Part shown: piece by piece, positions 1 to 10,020 of the stretch | How positions within the stretch are numbered: position 1 is the stretch's first letter | How the letters are laid out: each line of letters begins with the position of its first letter | Assembly (NCBI GenBank): GCA_031276435.1 | Contig: JAISNB010000235.1 | Span: forward strand, 1-26,817 | DNA: 26,817 bases | Direction of reading: 5' to 3' | From: Burkholderiaceae bacterium | GTDB taxonomy: Bacteria; Pseudomonadota; Gammaproteobacteria; Burkholderiales; Burkholderiaceae_C | Program-made: the position numbers and the translations under genes | The notes under the pieces: model-generated | The model's database searches: none | The model's input: the letters and a program-made list of their open reading frames with translations, nothing else | What the model was told of the DNA's origin: nothing

Positions 1-372
1 AAAAGAATACTTTTAGGTACGTTCATGGAATTTTTTGAGTACTTTTTAGCGCTTTTGTTCCGTGTTTGTCTTCAAGGAGATGCGGACACAACAACACTTG
101 CAGCGCCTGGCTGCCCACAGTCCGCAGAGGCGGTTTGCCCGCTTTGAAGTCGCGCAAAGGCGTGGCTTGGCGCTGTGTTGTTTTTTTACCCAATACCCAT
201 TGTCATGGCATGGGTATTGGGGCTTTCAATGCGTGCGAGAAAGGCAGGCGCGGCGCTCATCCAGTGCCTTTGAGCCATCGCGAGCGGAAGGTCAGGGGCT
301 TTGTGGTGACGAAGGCACGGGAACGCGCCAGCGCTGCTGCTGTGGCGACGGCTGGCGGGGCGGGTTGGCGCT
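1..372. other. Intergenic left edge with no supportable gene
   Basis: Beyond the carB terminator no convincing coding region is visible on either strand. The long plus-strand frames that cross this stretch continue antisense through carB and look like GC-frame shadows. The first 65 bases are much more AT-rich than the rest of the window and contain two similar blocks, GAATACTTTTAG (5-16) and GAGTACTTTTTAG (37-49). A perfect 12-bp inverted repeat lies at 189-221. From memory, greA often follows carB in related bacteria; no greA coding sequence is seen in these bases. Confidence 0.5.
189..221. repeat. Perfect 12-bp inverted repeat, 9-nt loop
   Basis: Arms 189-200 (CCCAATACCCAT) and 210-221 (ATGGGTATTGGG) are perfectly complementary around a 9-nt loop. 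The stem has no T-tract after it in either direction: a T run (181-187) lies on the 5' side in plus orientation, which reads as an A run after the stem on the minus strand. It is therefore not a canonical Rho-independent terminator. It could be a second hairpin protecting the carB mRNA 3' end, a protein-binding palindrome, or a dispersed repeat unit. Confidence 0.6.
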
Positions 373-416
373 CAAAAAAGCGGGGCTGCCGCGTTTCAAG
401 AAGCGGCCAGCCCCGG
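373..416 (-). terminator. Rho-independent terminator after carB
   Basis: Reading the minus strand, the arm complementary to 403-415 pairs with the arm complementary to 381-392. This gives a GC-rich stem of 12 bp with a single-base bulge and a loop of about 10 nt. It is followed directly by C and six T residues (plus-strand A run at 374-379). It lies about 27 nt past the carB stop codon, so it should end the carA-carB transcription unit. Confidence 0.85.
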
Positions 417-442
417 AAAGCAGCAAAGATCAGACGCGCAAA

Positions 443-3733
<3,291 letters not shown>

Positions 3734-3736
3734 GGT

Positions 3737-4768
3737 TTATTTGCTTGCGGGGTTGCCAGCCGGATGTTGCCGGATGGGACTGTACTCAACGGGAATCCAT
3801 TCATAGCCCTGGCGCGCAGCGCGCACATGGCCGATGCCGGGAAAGGGCAGGTGCATTCCGGCGACCAGCAGTTTTTCGCGGGCGGCGCGCGCAAAAACCG
3901 CCTTGCGGGCCGCAACGGCTTGAGGGGCATTTGAATCAAAGGCAAAAGCAACTTCAGGATGCGCGAATTGCACCGCCGCGCTGTGCGCGATGTCGCCCGC
4001 AATCAGCAACTGTTGTTGCCCGGAAGTCACCAGAAAAGCCGAATGCCCCGGCGTGTGTCCGTAGGCGGCCACCAGCCGGATGCCGGGCAGCACTTGCGCG
4101 CCATCGGCCAGTGTCTTGAAGCGTTGGGCGGCGCGGTAAGGGGCGACGTTTGCCTGCACGCCCTGGAAAAGGGGCTTGGCCTGTTCGGCAGGCAGGGCAG
4201 GCGGCAGCAGGCCCGCCTGGGCGGCGCGTTCTGGCGCGTTATCGGCCAGCCAGAAATCGGCCTCGGCCTGGTTCACATAAACCGTGGCGTTCGGGAAAGC
4301 CGCCTTGCCTTTGGCGTCCAGCAGGCCGTTGGCGTGGTCGCCATGCAAATGGGTGAGCAGCACGGCATCGACCTGCTCCGGCGCGTAGCCCGACGCTTCC
4401 AGATTGGCAATCAGCGCGCCCAGCGAATCGCCCATGCCATGCGCCGCGCCCGCATCGACCAGTACGAGCTTTTCGCCCGTGTTGATGAGGTAGCCATTGA
4501 CGGCGGTTTGGAGCGTTTCCCCCGCCAGAAAACGCGCCGCCAGCCAATCCTGAATCTGCGCCGGTTTTGCGTTCAGCAGCAGCGCGGCGCCCAGATCGGT
4601 ATAACCATCGTAGAGCGCGGTCACTTCAAACGCGCCCAGCGCAAGGCGGTAAAAACCGGGCGCCTGTGTCCTGACTTGCGGCGCCTCGGCCCGCGCGGCG
4701 GCAGGCAGCAATGAAAACGACAGGCCAAGCGCGGCGGCCATCAACAGGGGGCGGACAAATTTCTTCAT
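3737..4768 (-). CDS. Exported metallo-beta-lactamase-fold hydrolase, methyl parathion hydrolase type
   Basis: 343 aa with a Sec signal peptide (MKKF, hydrophobic core, likely cleavage after ARA at residue 27), so probably periplasmic. All seven expected metal ligands are visible: HLHGDH (His140, His142, Asp144, His145), His242 in GHTPGH, Asp259 in AGDIAH and His306 in MHLPFPGIGH. The mature start (APQVRTQAPGFYR), the NGYLINTGEKLVLVD block and the FPGIGH C-terminal motif resemble methyl parathion hydrolases, recalled from memory rather than aligned. Relatives in this group include organophosphate hydrolases, lactonases and many proteins of unknown substrate, so the physiological substrate cannot be named. 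A good Shine-Dalgarno (AGGAG, 7-nt spacing) precedes the ATG. It is the last gene of the set inserted between carA and carB and stops 3 nt before carB. Confidence 0.85.
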   Translation of the reverse strand: MKKFVRPLLMAAALGLSFSLLPAAARAEAPQVRTQAPGFYRLALGAFEVTALYDGYTDLGAALLLNAKPAQIQDWLAARFLAGETLQTAVNGYLINTGEKLVLVDAGAAHGMGDSLGALIANLEASGYAPEQVDAVLLTHLHGDHANGLLDAKGKAAFPNATVYVNQAEADFWLADNAPERAAQAGLLPPALPAEQAKPLFQGVQANVAPYRAAQRFKTLADGAQVLPGIRLVAAYGHTPGHSAFLVTSGQQQLLIAGDIAHSAAVQFAHPEVAFAFDSNAPQAVAARKAVFARAAREKLLVAGMHLPFPGIGHVRAARQGYEWIPVEYSPIRQHPAGNPASK

Positions 4769-4806
4769 TTCTTTGCTCCTGGGGTGCGAAAAACAAGCCT
4801 GTCAAA

Positions 4807-4932
4807 TCAGGGGGTTGAGGAATATATTTGGGTTATTGAAGCGGCGGCGGCATTTCTGAACACAAGAAGCAAAACCAGCGCCAGCAAAAAGCACAGGGGC
4901 GTCAATAACAGGATTTTAACGATTTTCTTCAT
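4807..4932 (-). CDS. 41-aa micro-ORF: truncated tandem copy of the upstream membrane-anchor gene
   Basis: On the minus strand, an ATG at 4932 overlaps the TGA of the upstream 175-aa gene in an ATGA junction and runs 41 codons to TGA at 4807. The product begins MKKIVKILLLTPLCFLLALV. This closely matches the start of its upstream neighbour (MKKALKIALLTPLCLLLALV) and then diverges after the membrane segment. The DNA confirms duplication: 4870-4904 and 5394-5428 agree at 34 of 35 positions. There is no Shine-Dalgarno, so any translation would rely on coupling. It may be a decaying remnant of a full tandem duplicate whose exported domain was deleted, or a retained small single-pass membrane protein. 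The frame is open and the duplication is certain; function is unknown. Confidence 0.55.
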   Translation of the reverse strand: MKKIVKILLLTPLCFLLALVLLLVFRNAAAASITQIYSSTP

Positions 4933-5456
4933 GGCGACGGCTTTTTCGCTTCGGGCGACGCAGGCAGGATCGTTATTTTAGGCGGGGGCGGCGGCATCTT
5001 TCCATCTTCAGATGGCAAAGGCCATGTGTCAAGAAATTTTACACGGACATAATCACCTTTCCATGGGTTCTGGGGAGTTCCCCAGTTTTTTCTCCAGACA
5101 GCATCCGGTTCGCCAATTCTCCAATCGACATTCTCATGCGCTACGAGGGTTTCAACCCTGGCTTTTTGCAAAATCTTTCCAGTCTTGTTGTCCCAGAGTA
5201 TCACAATGCCGGGGCCGTAACGAATGCCGTCGCTGCCGCCGCCCGGCATCGCCATGCGCATGCTGAACACACTTTTTGTCGAATAACCCGTTACGCGAAA
5301 ACGGCCATCCGGACTTTCGGACGTCTGCCATCCTTTTTCCTGCGCTGAAGGAATTCTGAAATGCGTCGCCCAGACATCCAGGCACACAACCGCCAAAACC
5401 AGCGCCAGCAAAAGGCACAGGGGCGTCAGCAGCGCAATTTTCAGCGCCTTTTTCAT
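4929..5456 (-). CDS. Hypothetical membrane-anchored or exported protein, 175 aa
   Basis: I do not recognise the family. The start is placed at ATG 5456, giving MKKALKIALL, a 20-residue hydrophobic segment (about residues 5-27) and then a polar domain likely outside the membrane. That domain contains SPDGRFRVTGYS, GGGSDGIRYGPGIVILWDN and a Trp-rich stretch (VDWRIGEPDAVWRKNW), and ends in a proline-rich tail (PPPPPKITILPASP). The SPDG-plus-beta-strand look suggests a small beta-rich domain, which is inference only. The ATG overlaps the stop of the upstream peptidase gene (ATGA), and AAGGA lies about 7 nt upstream. A longer frame extends upstream but overlaps the peptidase gene. Base composition is noticeably less GC-rich than in neighbouring housekeeping genes. 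A truncated copy of its N-terminus follows directly downstream. Confidence 0.7.
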   Translation of the reverse strand: MKKALKIALLTPLCLLLALVLAVVCLDVWATHFRIPSAQEKGWQTSESPDGRFRVTGYSTKSVFSMRMAMPGGGSDGIRYGPGIVILWDNKTGKILQKARVETLVAHENVDWRIGEPDAVWRKNWGTPQNPWKGDYVRVKFLDTWPLPSEDGKMPPPPPKITILPASPEAKKPSP

Positions 5457-6124
5457 GCCGGTTTCCTTGCGCTGGCGCCATCGCCTTTTTGCCTGCCCGC
5501 CGCCGCTGGCGCGGAGACGGTGCGGGTTTCTCCGCCCCTGACCACAATGGCCTGGTGGTTGCTGATGGGGCGCAAATCCAGCGTGGATGCGTATTCGGCA
5601 ACGATTTTTTCCGCCGCCCGCTTGAACGGCGCGTTCGTAAAATGCGGCACCACGCAAAAATCCACCTGCGCCAGTGCGGAAAAGTCGCCGCCCAGTTGCG
5701 GGGCGATGGCAGGATCGTCCATCAGCCTGGCGTATTCAATGTTTGGCGCAAGAATCATCGATCCGGCGGACGCGCCAACATAGGGCTTGCCGCGCGCGAT
5801 GTGCCCGATGATGTGCTTGTCCGCGCCGCTGCGCCTGAGTTCCTGCAACAGGAAAAAGGTGTTGCCGCCCTCGACAAATACGAAATCCGCCGCGCCAATC
5901 TTGTCGGCAATCTCGGATGCGCTCGCGGTCGAAACCTCCAGTTCGTCCAAGATCAGCCCCAGTCTGGTCAGTGCCTTTTTGTCGGCAGCCACATAGAAAT
6001 TCACTTTTTCGGGCAGGCTTGCGGTCGGTATGAATACGAGCTTTTTGCCCGCTGTTTCTCCCGCGAAATCAGAAAACTGCCTTGCCACGCCAGCAAAGTA
6101 AGCGGCCAGGAACAGGGTTTTCAT
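5453..6124 (-). CDS. Peptidase S51 (dipeptidase E-like) family protein
   Basis: 223 aa without a signal peptide, so probably cytoplasmic. The nucleophile-elbow motif VGASAGS places the candidate serine at residue 119. EGGNTFFLLQEL (near 85-96) and VPHF with His161 match the layout of the class I glutamine amidotransferase-like fold used by peptidase E. PepE cleaves Asp-X dipeptides; cyanophycinase is in the same clan. The true substrate here is unknown, and the third member of the triad cannot be assigned by eye. The last ~25 residues are low-complexity (Ala, Gly, Lys, Arg). A good Shine-Dalgarno (AAAGGA, 8 nt spacing) supports ATG at 6124. The stop overlaps the next gene's start as ATGA. It lies in the seven-gene set between carA and carB. 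Confidence 0.75.
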   Translation of the reverse strand: MKTLFLAAYFAGVARQFSDFAGETAGKKLVFIPTASLPEKVNFYVAADKKALTRLGLILDELEVSTASASEIADKIGAADFVFVEGGNTFFLLQELRRSGADKHIIGHIARGKPYVGASAGSMILAPNIEYARLMDDPAIAPQLGGDFSALAQVDFCVVPHFTNAPFKRAAEKIVAEYASTLDLRPISNHQAIVVRGGETRTVSAPAAAGRQKGDGASARKPA

Positions 6125-6178
6125 TGCGGATGTCCTTTCAAAAAGCGGTTTTCCGGGGCATGCGCACGCGCAGGCAGA

Positions 6179-6862
6179 TCAATCAGCCATTGGAAAATCA
6201 AGCCCGCATTTGCTCATGGCCGCAAACAGGGGTTTGTACATCAGCGCCACGCTCGCGTCGCGGCCAGCATTGCGACCGCGTTGGCGGGGGTTGCTGCTTT
6301 GCGGGGTTGATGGAAACATGGCTTCAGACAGGCTGTCCAGCCGCATGGCTTCGCGCAGCGCCTGGTTTTCTGGCTCAATCATCAACTCCATCATGGCTTT
6401 GGCCTCATCGGCGGAAACTTTGGGATTGGCGGCGGATTTCTGGTCAGTCGCGCCGCTCAGGATGAACGCGCCCAGGGTTTGGGCCGCGCCGCTTTCGAGC
6501 AATTGCAGGTCGCGGGCCGCGCGCTGCGGGTGTTGGGCAAGGTATTTGCGCGCGTCCTGCATTTGCCGCTCCGATATTTTTTCTGGCGTGAGTTCGGCGC
6601 GCACGCAAGCGACTTGCGCGTCGCTGACTTGCCGCGCGCCCTTGCTGCCCTGAAACGGCCAGCGCGGCTCTTGTGCAGCAATGCGGCGCACGATTTCACC
6701 CATGGGAAGCGCGGTGGTAAACATAATGCCCATGCGCCGCGCCTGGACCTCGTCCACTTGCGCATCCACCGCGCCCGGCGTTTGCGCGCAACCGGCAGCA
6801 AGCAGCGCCACGCCGCCCAGCAGCGCCGCCAGCAAGCTGGCAGGCCAACGGTTTTCAGGCAT
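6179..6862 (-). CDS. Putative lipoprotein, 227 aa, unknown function
   Basis: From ATG 6862 the protein starts MPENRW, followed by a hydrophobic stretch and a lipobox (LLAAGC, Cys25). It should be processed by signal peptidase II and anchored in a membrane. The mature part is helix-rich and charged (VDEVQARRMGIMFTTALP, ERQMQDARKYLAQHPQ, EAKAMMELMIEPENQALREA), with one further Cys near the C-terminus. No family is recognised. A TTG start at 6886 would add eight residues, but ATG 6862 gives a standard lipoprotein signal length and a modest AGAGAG upstream. Its start overlaps the preceding gene's stop by 8 nt, so the two are probably translated together. Confidence 0.7.
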   Translation of the reverse strand: MPENRWPASLLAALLGGVALLAAGCAQTPGAVDAQVDEVQARRMGIMFTTALPMGEIVRRIAAQEPRWPFQGSKGARQVSDAQVACVRAELTPEKISERQMQDARKYLAQHPQRAARDLQLLESGAAQTLGAFILSGATDQKSAANPKVSADEAKAMMELMIEPENQALREAMRLDSLSEAMFPSTPQSSNPRQRGRNAGRDASVALMYKPLFAAMSKCGLDFPMAD

Positions 6863-7217
6863 GGCGGTCTCTCTGCAATTTTTCAAGAATGGCCTGCACG
6901 CGCTCGGGCGGCATGTTTTTTTGCATGAGCTGGATCAGGCCGTCGCCTTCGATCATGGGGCGCAGCACTTCCACTTCGGCGTCGTAGAATTTGGCGGTCC
7001 AGCCCGCCAGTTCGCTGTCAAAGGTTTCCTGATCCCAGGTCTTGCCCTTGGCCAGCAGGGTAATCAGCGGCATGGCCTTGTTTTCCAGAAATGACTTTTT
7101 GTAGGGTTTTTGCCCCCAACGCTCGGCAAACCAGTCGCGGTGCGGCGCTGGCAAGACCAGCATGCGTTTGGCAATGGCTTTTTCAAGCGCGGATTGTGGA
7201 AATGCATACAGCTTCAT
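6855..7217 (-). CDS. Hypothetical cytoplasmic protein, 120 aa
   Basis: A short, soluble, mostly helical protein (MKLYAFPQSALEKAIAKRM start; LIQLMQKNMPPERVQAIL near the end) with no signal peptide or membrane segment. I do not recognise it. Features visible are a basic and aromatic middle (DWFAERWGQKPYKKSF) and an acidic segment (FYDAEVEVLRPMIEGDG). AGGGAG lies about 10 nt before ATG 7217. It sits 53 nt after the exported 151-aa gene and overlaps the lipoprotein gene by 8 nt. Context suggests it works with those two neighbours, but nothing in the sequence proves it. Confidence 0.65.
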   Translation of the reverse strand: MKLYAFPQSALEKAIAKRMLVLPAPHRDWFAERWGQKPYKKSFLENKAMPLITLLAKGKTWDQETFDSELAGWTAKFYDAEVEVLRPMIEGDGLIQLMQKNMPPERVQAILEKLQRDRHA

Positions 7218-7270
7218 TTGTTTTGGACTCCCTTTGAAAGAACAAAAACCCGGCGACTGGATTGCGCCCG

Positions 7271-7726
7271 TTATTTGGCCTGGCCGATCTGTTTTTCGTA
7301 ATCTGTTGCCAGATGCTCGGGCAATACGGCGGCGGATGCGTCGCGCCCGCTGTAACTTACCGCAAGCTCCGCGCGCGCCACGCCGCGCCAGTTGGGAATG
7401 TTCAGGGTGCCGTGCCCGTTTTCCAGAAACAGCAGGATGCGCTCTGCCTCGCCCTTTTCCTGGCTGACGTACTGGATGCGTTCAGGATGGCCCGGGGTGT
7501 AGCGCACTTGCACCCAGAACACGCGCCCGTCCCAGGGGTGGTTGATGCCCGAAATCTTGAGCACGGCATGATTGTCCGCCGCGGTGTGGGCAAGCTGCAC
7601 CGTCAGTTGTTCAGCGCCCTCATAGGACGCGCCATATTTGGACATGGCCGGGCGCTCCCAGGCCAGCGCCGCGCCCTGCCCGCACAGAAACAGGGCAAAA
7701 CAGAAAAGCAGTTTGAAAGTTCTCAT
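7271..7726 (-). CDS. Hypothetical exported protein, 151 aa
   Basis: Starting at ATG 7726, the protein has a typical Sec signal peptide (MRTFKLLFCFALFLCGQGAALA, probable cleavage before WERP) and a mature domain of about 129 residues. The mature part looks beta-rich (LTVQLAHT, VFWVQVRYTPGH, RILLFLENGHGTLNIPNW) and ends YEKQIGQAK. No family is recognised. GAGGA lies just upstream of the ATG. A longer reading frame continues upstream into carA but would overlap it out of frame, so it is rejected. This is the first gene after carA (gap of 34 nt) and opens the set that separates carA from carB. Confidence 0.72.
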   Translation of the reverse strand: MRTFKLLFCFALFLCGQGAALAWERPAMSKYGASYEGAEQLTVQLAHTAADNHAVLKISGINHPWDGRVFWVQVRYTPGHPERIQYVSQEKGEAERILLFLENGHGTLNIPNWRGVARAELAVSYSGRDASAAVLPEHLATDYEKQIGQAK

Positions 7727-7760
7727 AATATCCTCACAAAATGTAAAAGCGGAAGCTGGA

Positions 7761-8954
7761 TCATACCCGCGCGCCCGCGCGCATACTGCCCAGAAAACGG
7801 TCGAAGAGGTGGCCCACATCGTGCGGGCCGGGCGATGCCTCGGGGTGGCCCTGGAAGGAAAAGGCGGGCACATCGGTGCGAACAATGCCTTGCAGCGAGC
7901 CGTCAAAAAGCGAAACATGCGTGGCGCGCAGGTTGGGCGGCAATGTTTGAGCATCCACCGCAAAGCCGTGGTTCTGGCTGGTGATAAAGACTTGCCCGCT
8001 GTCCAGATCCTTGACCGGGTGATTGGCTCCGTGGTGCCCGAATTTCATTTTCACGGTTTTCGCGCCAGAGGCCAGCGCCAGCAGTTGATGGCCCAGACAG
8101 ATGCCAAAGAGGGGTACGCGCCGCGCCATGAAGGCGCGAATGGCTTCGATGGCGTAGGCGCACGGCTCGGGGTCGCCCGGGCCGTTGGAGAGGAATACCC
8201 CGTCCGGGTTGAGCGCCAGCACATCAGCCGCTGGCGTTTGCGCGGGCACCACGGTGATGGCGCAGCCCCGCGCGGCGAGCATGCGCAGGATGTTGTGCTT
8301 GACGCCAAAATCGTAGGCCACCACGCGCAGGGTGTGGCCGCCGCTGCCGGGCAGCGCGGCTTCGCGCTTGCCAAAGCCCTGGCCGAGCGCCCATTCGGTC
8401 TGGTTCCACTCGTAACGCTTTGTGGTACTGACCACTTTGGCCAGGTCTTGCCCCGCCATGGATGGCGCGGCGCGCGCCAGCGCGATGGCGCGATCGATCT
8501 CGCCCTGGCCGGGTGTTTGCCCTTCGGCCAGGCACACGATGGCGCCGTTTTGCGCGCCATGCGTGCGCAGCAGGCGCGTCAGATGCCGGGTATCGATGTT
8601 GGCGATGGCAACGGTTTTGTTTTGCCGCAGGTAGGCGCCCAGCGCGTCTTGCGCGCGAAAGTTGCTCACCAGCAGCGGCAGGTTCTTGATGATCAGGCCC
8701 GCGGCCTGCACGCGCGCGGATTCGGCGTCTTCGGCGTTGACACCCACGTTGCCGATGTGCGGGTAAGTGAGGGTGACGATTTGCTGGCAATAGCTGGGAT
8801 CGGTCAGGATTTCCTGATAGCCGGTGATGGCGGTGTTGAACACCACCTCGCCAACGGTTTGACCCGCGGCGCCAATGGCTTCGCCGATGAAAACGCTGCC
8901 GTCGGCCAGGGCCAGGATTGCGGGCGGGAATTTTCCTTGGAGGCAGGAAAGCAC
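7761..8954 (-). CDS. carA: Carbamoyl-phosphate synthase small (glutaminase) subunit
   Basis: CarA hydrolyses glutamine and channels ammonia to CarB. The N-terminal CPSase domain is clear (GKFPPAILALADGS, TGYQEILTDPSYCQQIVTLT). The C-terminal class I amidotransferase domain has the nucleophile Cys286 in FGICLGHQ and the His370/Glu372 pair in QGHPEASPGP. Length from the chosen start is 397 aa, close to E. coli CarA (382). I chose GTG at 8954 because GGAG lies 8 nt upstream and the family begins just before the QGKFPPAIL block. An in-frame ATG at 9005 would add 17 residues with no homology support. Its normal partner carB lies about 4 kb downstream beyond seven small genes. The promoter is probably the TATAAT at 9175-9180, giving a leader of about 210 nt. 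Confidence 0.96.
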   Translation of the reverse strand: MLSCLQGKFPPAILALADGSVFIGEAIGAAGQTVGEVVFNTAITGYQEILTDPSYCQQIVTLTYPHIGNVGVNAEDAESARVQAAGLIIKNLPLLVSNFRAQDALGAYLRQNKTVAIANIDTRHLTRLLRTHGAQNGAIVCLAEGQTPGQGEIDRAIALARAAPSMAGQDLAKVVSTTKRYEWNQTEWALGQGFGKREAALPGSGGHTLRVVAYDFGVKHNILRMLAARGCAITVVPAQTPAADVLALNPDGVFLSNGPGDPEPCAYAIEAIRAFMARRVPLFGICLGHQLLALASGAKTVKMKFGHHGANHPVKDLDSGQVFITSQNHGFAVDAQTLPPNLRATHVSLFDGSLQGIVRTDVPAFSFQGHPEASPGPHDVGHLFDRFLGSMRAGARV

Positions 8955-9174
8955 GGGGTTTTCTCCGGATTCAAAAACTGCTGCTGCGGCAAAATGCACG
9001 CACATACACGGTGGCGCCCAAACTTTCCGGCTGCGCTTGCCGCCCGAGCGCCCGCGCCTTTGGCGCGTTGGCTGAAAAACGGGGCTGAACGCGCAAGGGC
9101 TTTTGAGTGCAGAGGGGGAAAAGCGGCTCGGGTTCTCGATCAGGGGGTGTCAGGGCGCCTGAAAAAAGCCCTTT

Positions 9175-9180
9175 ATTATA
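9175..9180 (-). promoter_or_regulatory. Probable -10 box of the carA promoter with structured leader
   Basis: The minus strand reads a perfect TATAAT here, between the methyltransferase stop (9211) and carA. No good -35 is seen at 16-18 nt. A TTGACA overlapping the upstream stop codon (9209-9214) is 28 nt away, too far to pair. Just after the -10 the strand reads AAAGGGCTTTTTTC, so the transcript should start near GGG and run into six U residues. The arm AAGGGCTTTT (complement of 9164-9173) can pair with AAAAGCCCTT (complement of 9095-9104), which would fold part of the long carA leader. Confidence 0.5.
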
Positions 9181-9210
9181 GGCGCTGGCTCGCGCCGGAG
9201 AAGGCTCCTG

Positions 9211-10020
9211 TCAAGGCCCGAGGCGCGCCACCGCGCTGGCGTGCAGGCAAATGGCGGCAGCGGCGGCCACGTTGAGCGACTCCTCGCCGCCCGGCTGCGC
9301 AATGCGCACCTGTTGCGTGGCGCGCGCGGCCAGGGCCGGATCCACGCCCTGCCCCTCGTGGCCCATGCCCCAGGCGCAGGGCCAGGGCAGGCGGGCGCGG
9401 TGCAGCCACTGGCCCTGGTGCGAGCTGGTCACCAGCAGCGGCACCCGCAGCGCGGCCAGATCGGCCACATCCAGCCCTTCCACCAGATGCAAACCAAAGT
9501 GCGCGCCCATGCCAGCGCGCACCACCTTGGGCGACCACAGCAGCGCCGTGCCCTTGAGCGCCAGCACCTGGGCAAAGCCAAAGGCGGCGGCGCTACGCAA
9601 GATGGCGCCCACGTTGCCCGCGTCCTGCAAGCGGTCGAGCAGCACGGTGGGCGCATCGGGCAGCAGGCGCGGCGCGTCCGGCAAGGCCAGCACGAAGGCC
9701 AGCGGCGCGGGCGACGGGAGCGCGCTGATGCCCGCCCAGAGCGCATCGCTGACGACGACGCGACGCGGCGCGGCCCGCCAGAGGGCCTCTGGCGCGGACG
9801 GCCAGAACGATTCGGCAAACACGGCCAGCAGCGGCTGCCAGCCGCGTTGCAGGGCGGCGCGGCACAGCCGCTCGCCTTCCAGCCACACGCGCTGCTGTTT
9901 GCGGTGGGCGTGACTGCCCTGCGCCAGATGGCGCAAGTCCTTGAGCAGCGCGTTGCTGGCCGAAGCGATGAAAACGTCGGCATCGGCAGCGGCGGCAATC
10001 TGGCCGCGCCCGGCGGTCAT
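9211..10020 (-). CDS. TrmH/SpoU-family RNA 2'-O-methyltransferase
   Basis: 269 aa. A SAM-dependent RNA ribose methyltransferase of the SPOUT (trefoil-knot) class. The three family motifs are present in order: DRLQDAGNVGAILRSAAAFG (motif 1, with the conserved Asn and Arg), WGMGHEGQGVD (motif 2) and QPGGEESLNVAAAAAICL (motif 3). About 110 N-terminal residues resemble the substrate-binding domain that precedes the knot in RlmB/TrmH-like proteins (HRKQQRVWLEGERL). The exact target (rRNA or tRNA position) cannot be deduced. ATG 10020 overlaps the rnhB stop as ATGA, so it is co-translated with rnhB. It is the last gene of the envelope cluster before carA. Confidence 0.88.
   Translation of the reverse strand: MTAGRGQIAAAADADVFIASASNALLKDLRHLAQGSHAHRKQQRVWLEGERLCRAALQRGWQPLLAVFAESFWPSAPEALWRAAPRRVVVSDALWAGISALPSPAPLAFVLALPDAPRLLPDAPTVLLDRLQDAGNVGAILRSAAAFGFAQVLALKGTALLWSPKVVRAGMGAHFGLHLVEGLDVADLAALRVPLLVTSSHQGQWLHRARLPWPCAWGMGHEGQGVDPALAARATQQVRIAQPGGEESLNVAAAAAICLHASAVARLGP

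Noticed and set aside
8955..9005. Upstream in-frame ATG giving a 17-residue N-terminal extension of CarA
   Set aside because: The GTG at 8954 has a well-placed GGAG and matches the normal family start; the extension has no homology support.
9209..9214. TTGACA on the minus strand as the -35 of the carA promoter
   Set aside because: It is 28 nt from the TATAAT, far outside the 16-18 nt range, and overlaps the stop codon of the upstream methyltransferase gene, so the match is probably chance.
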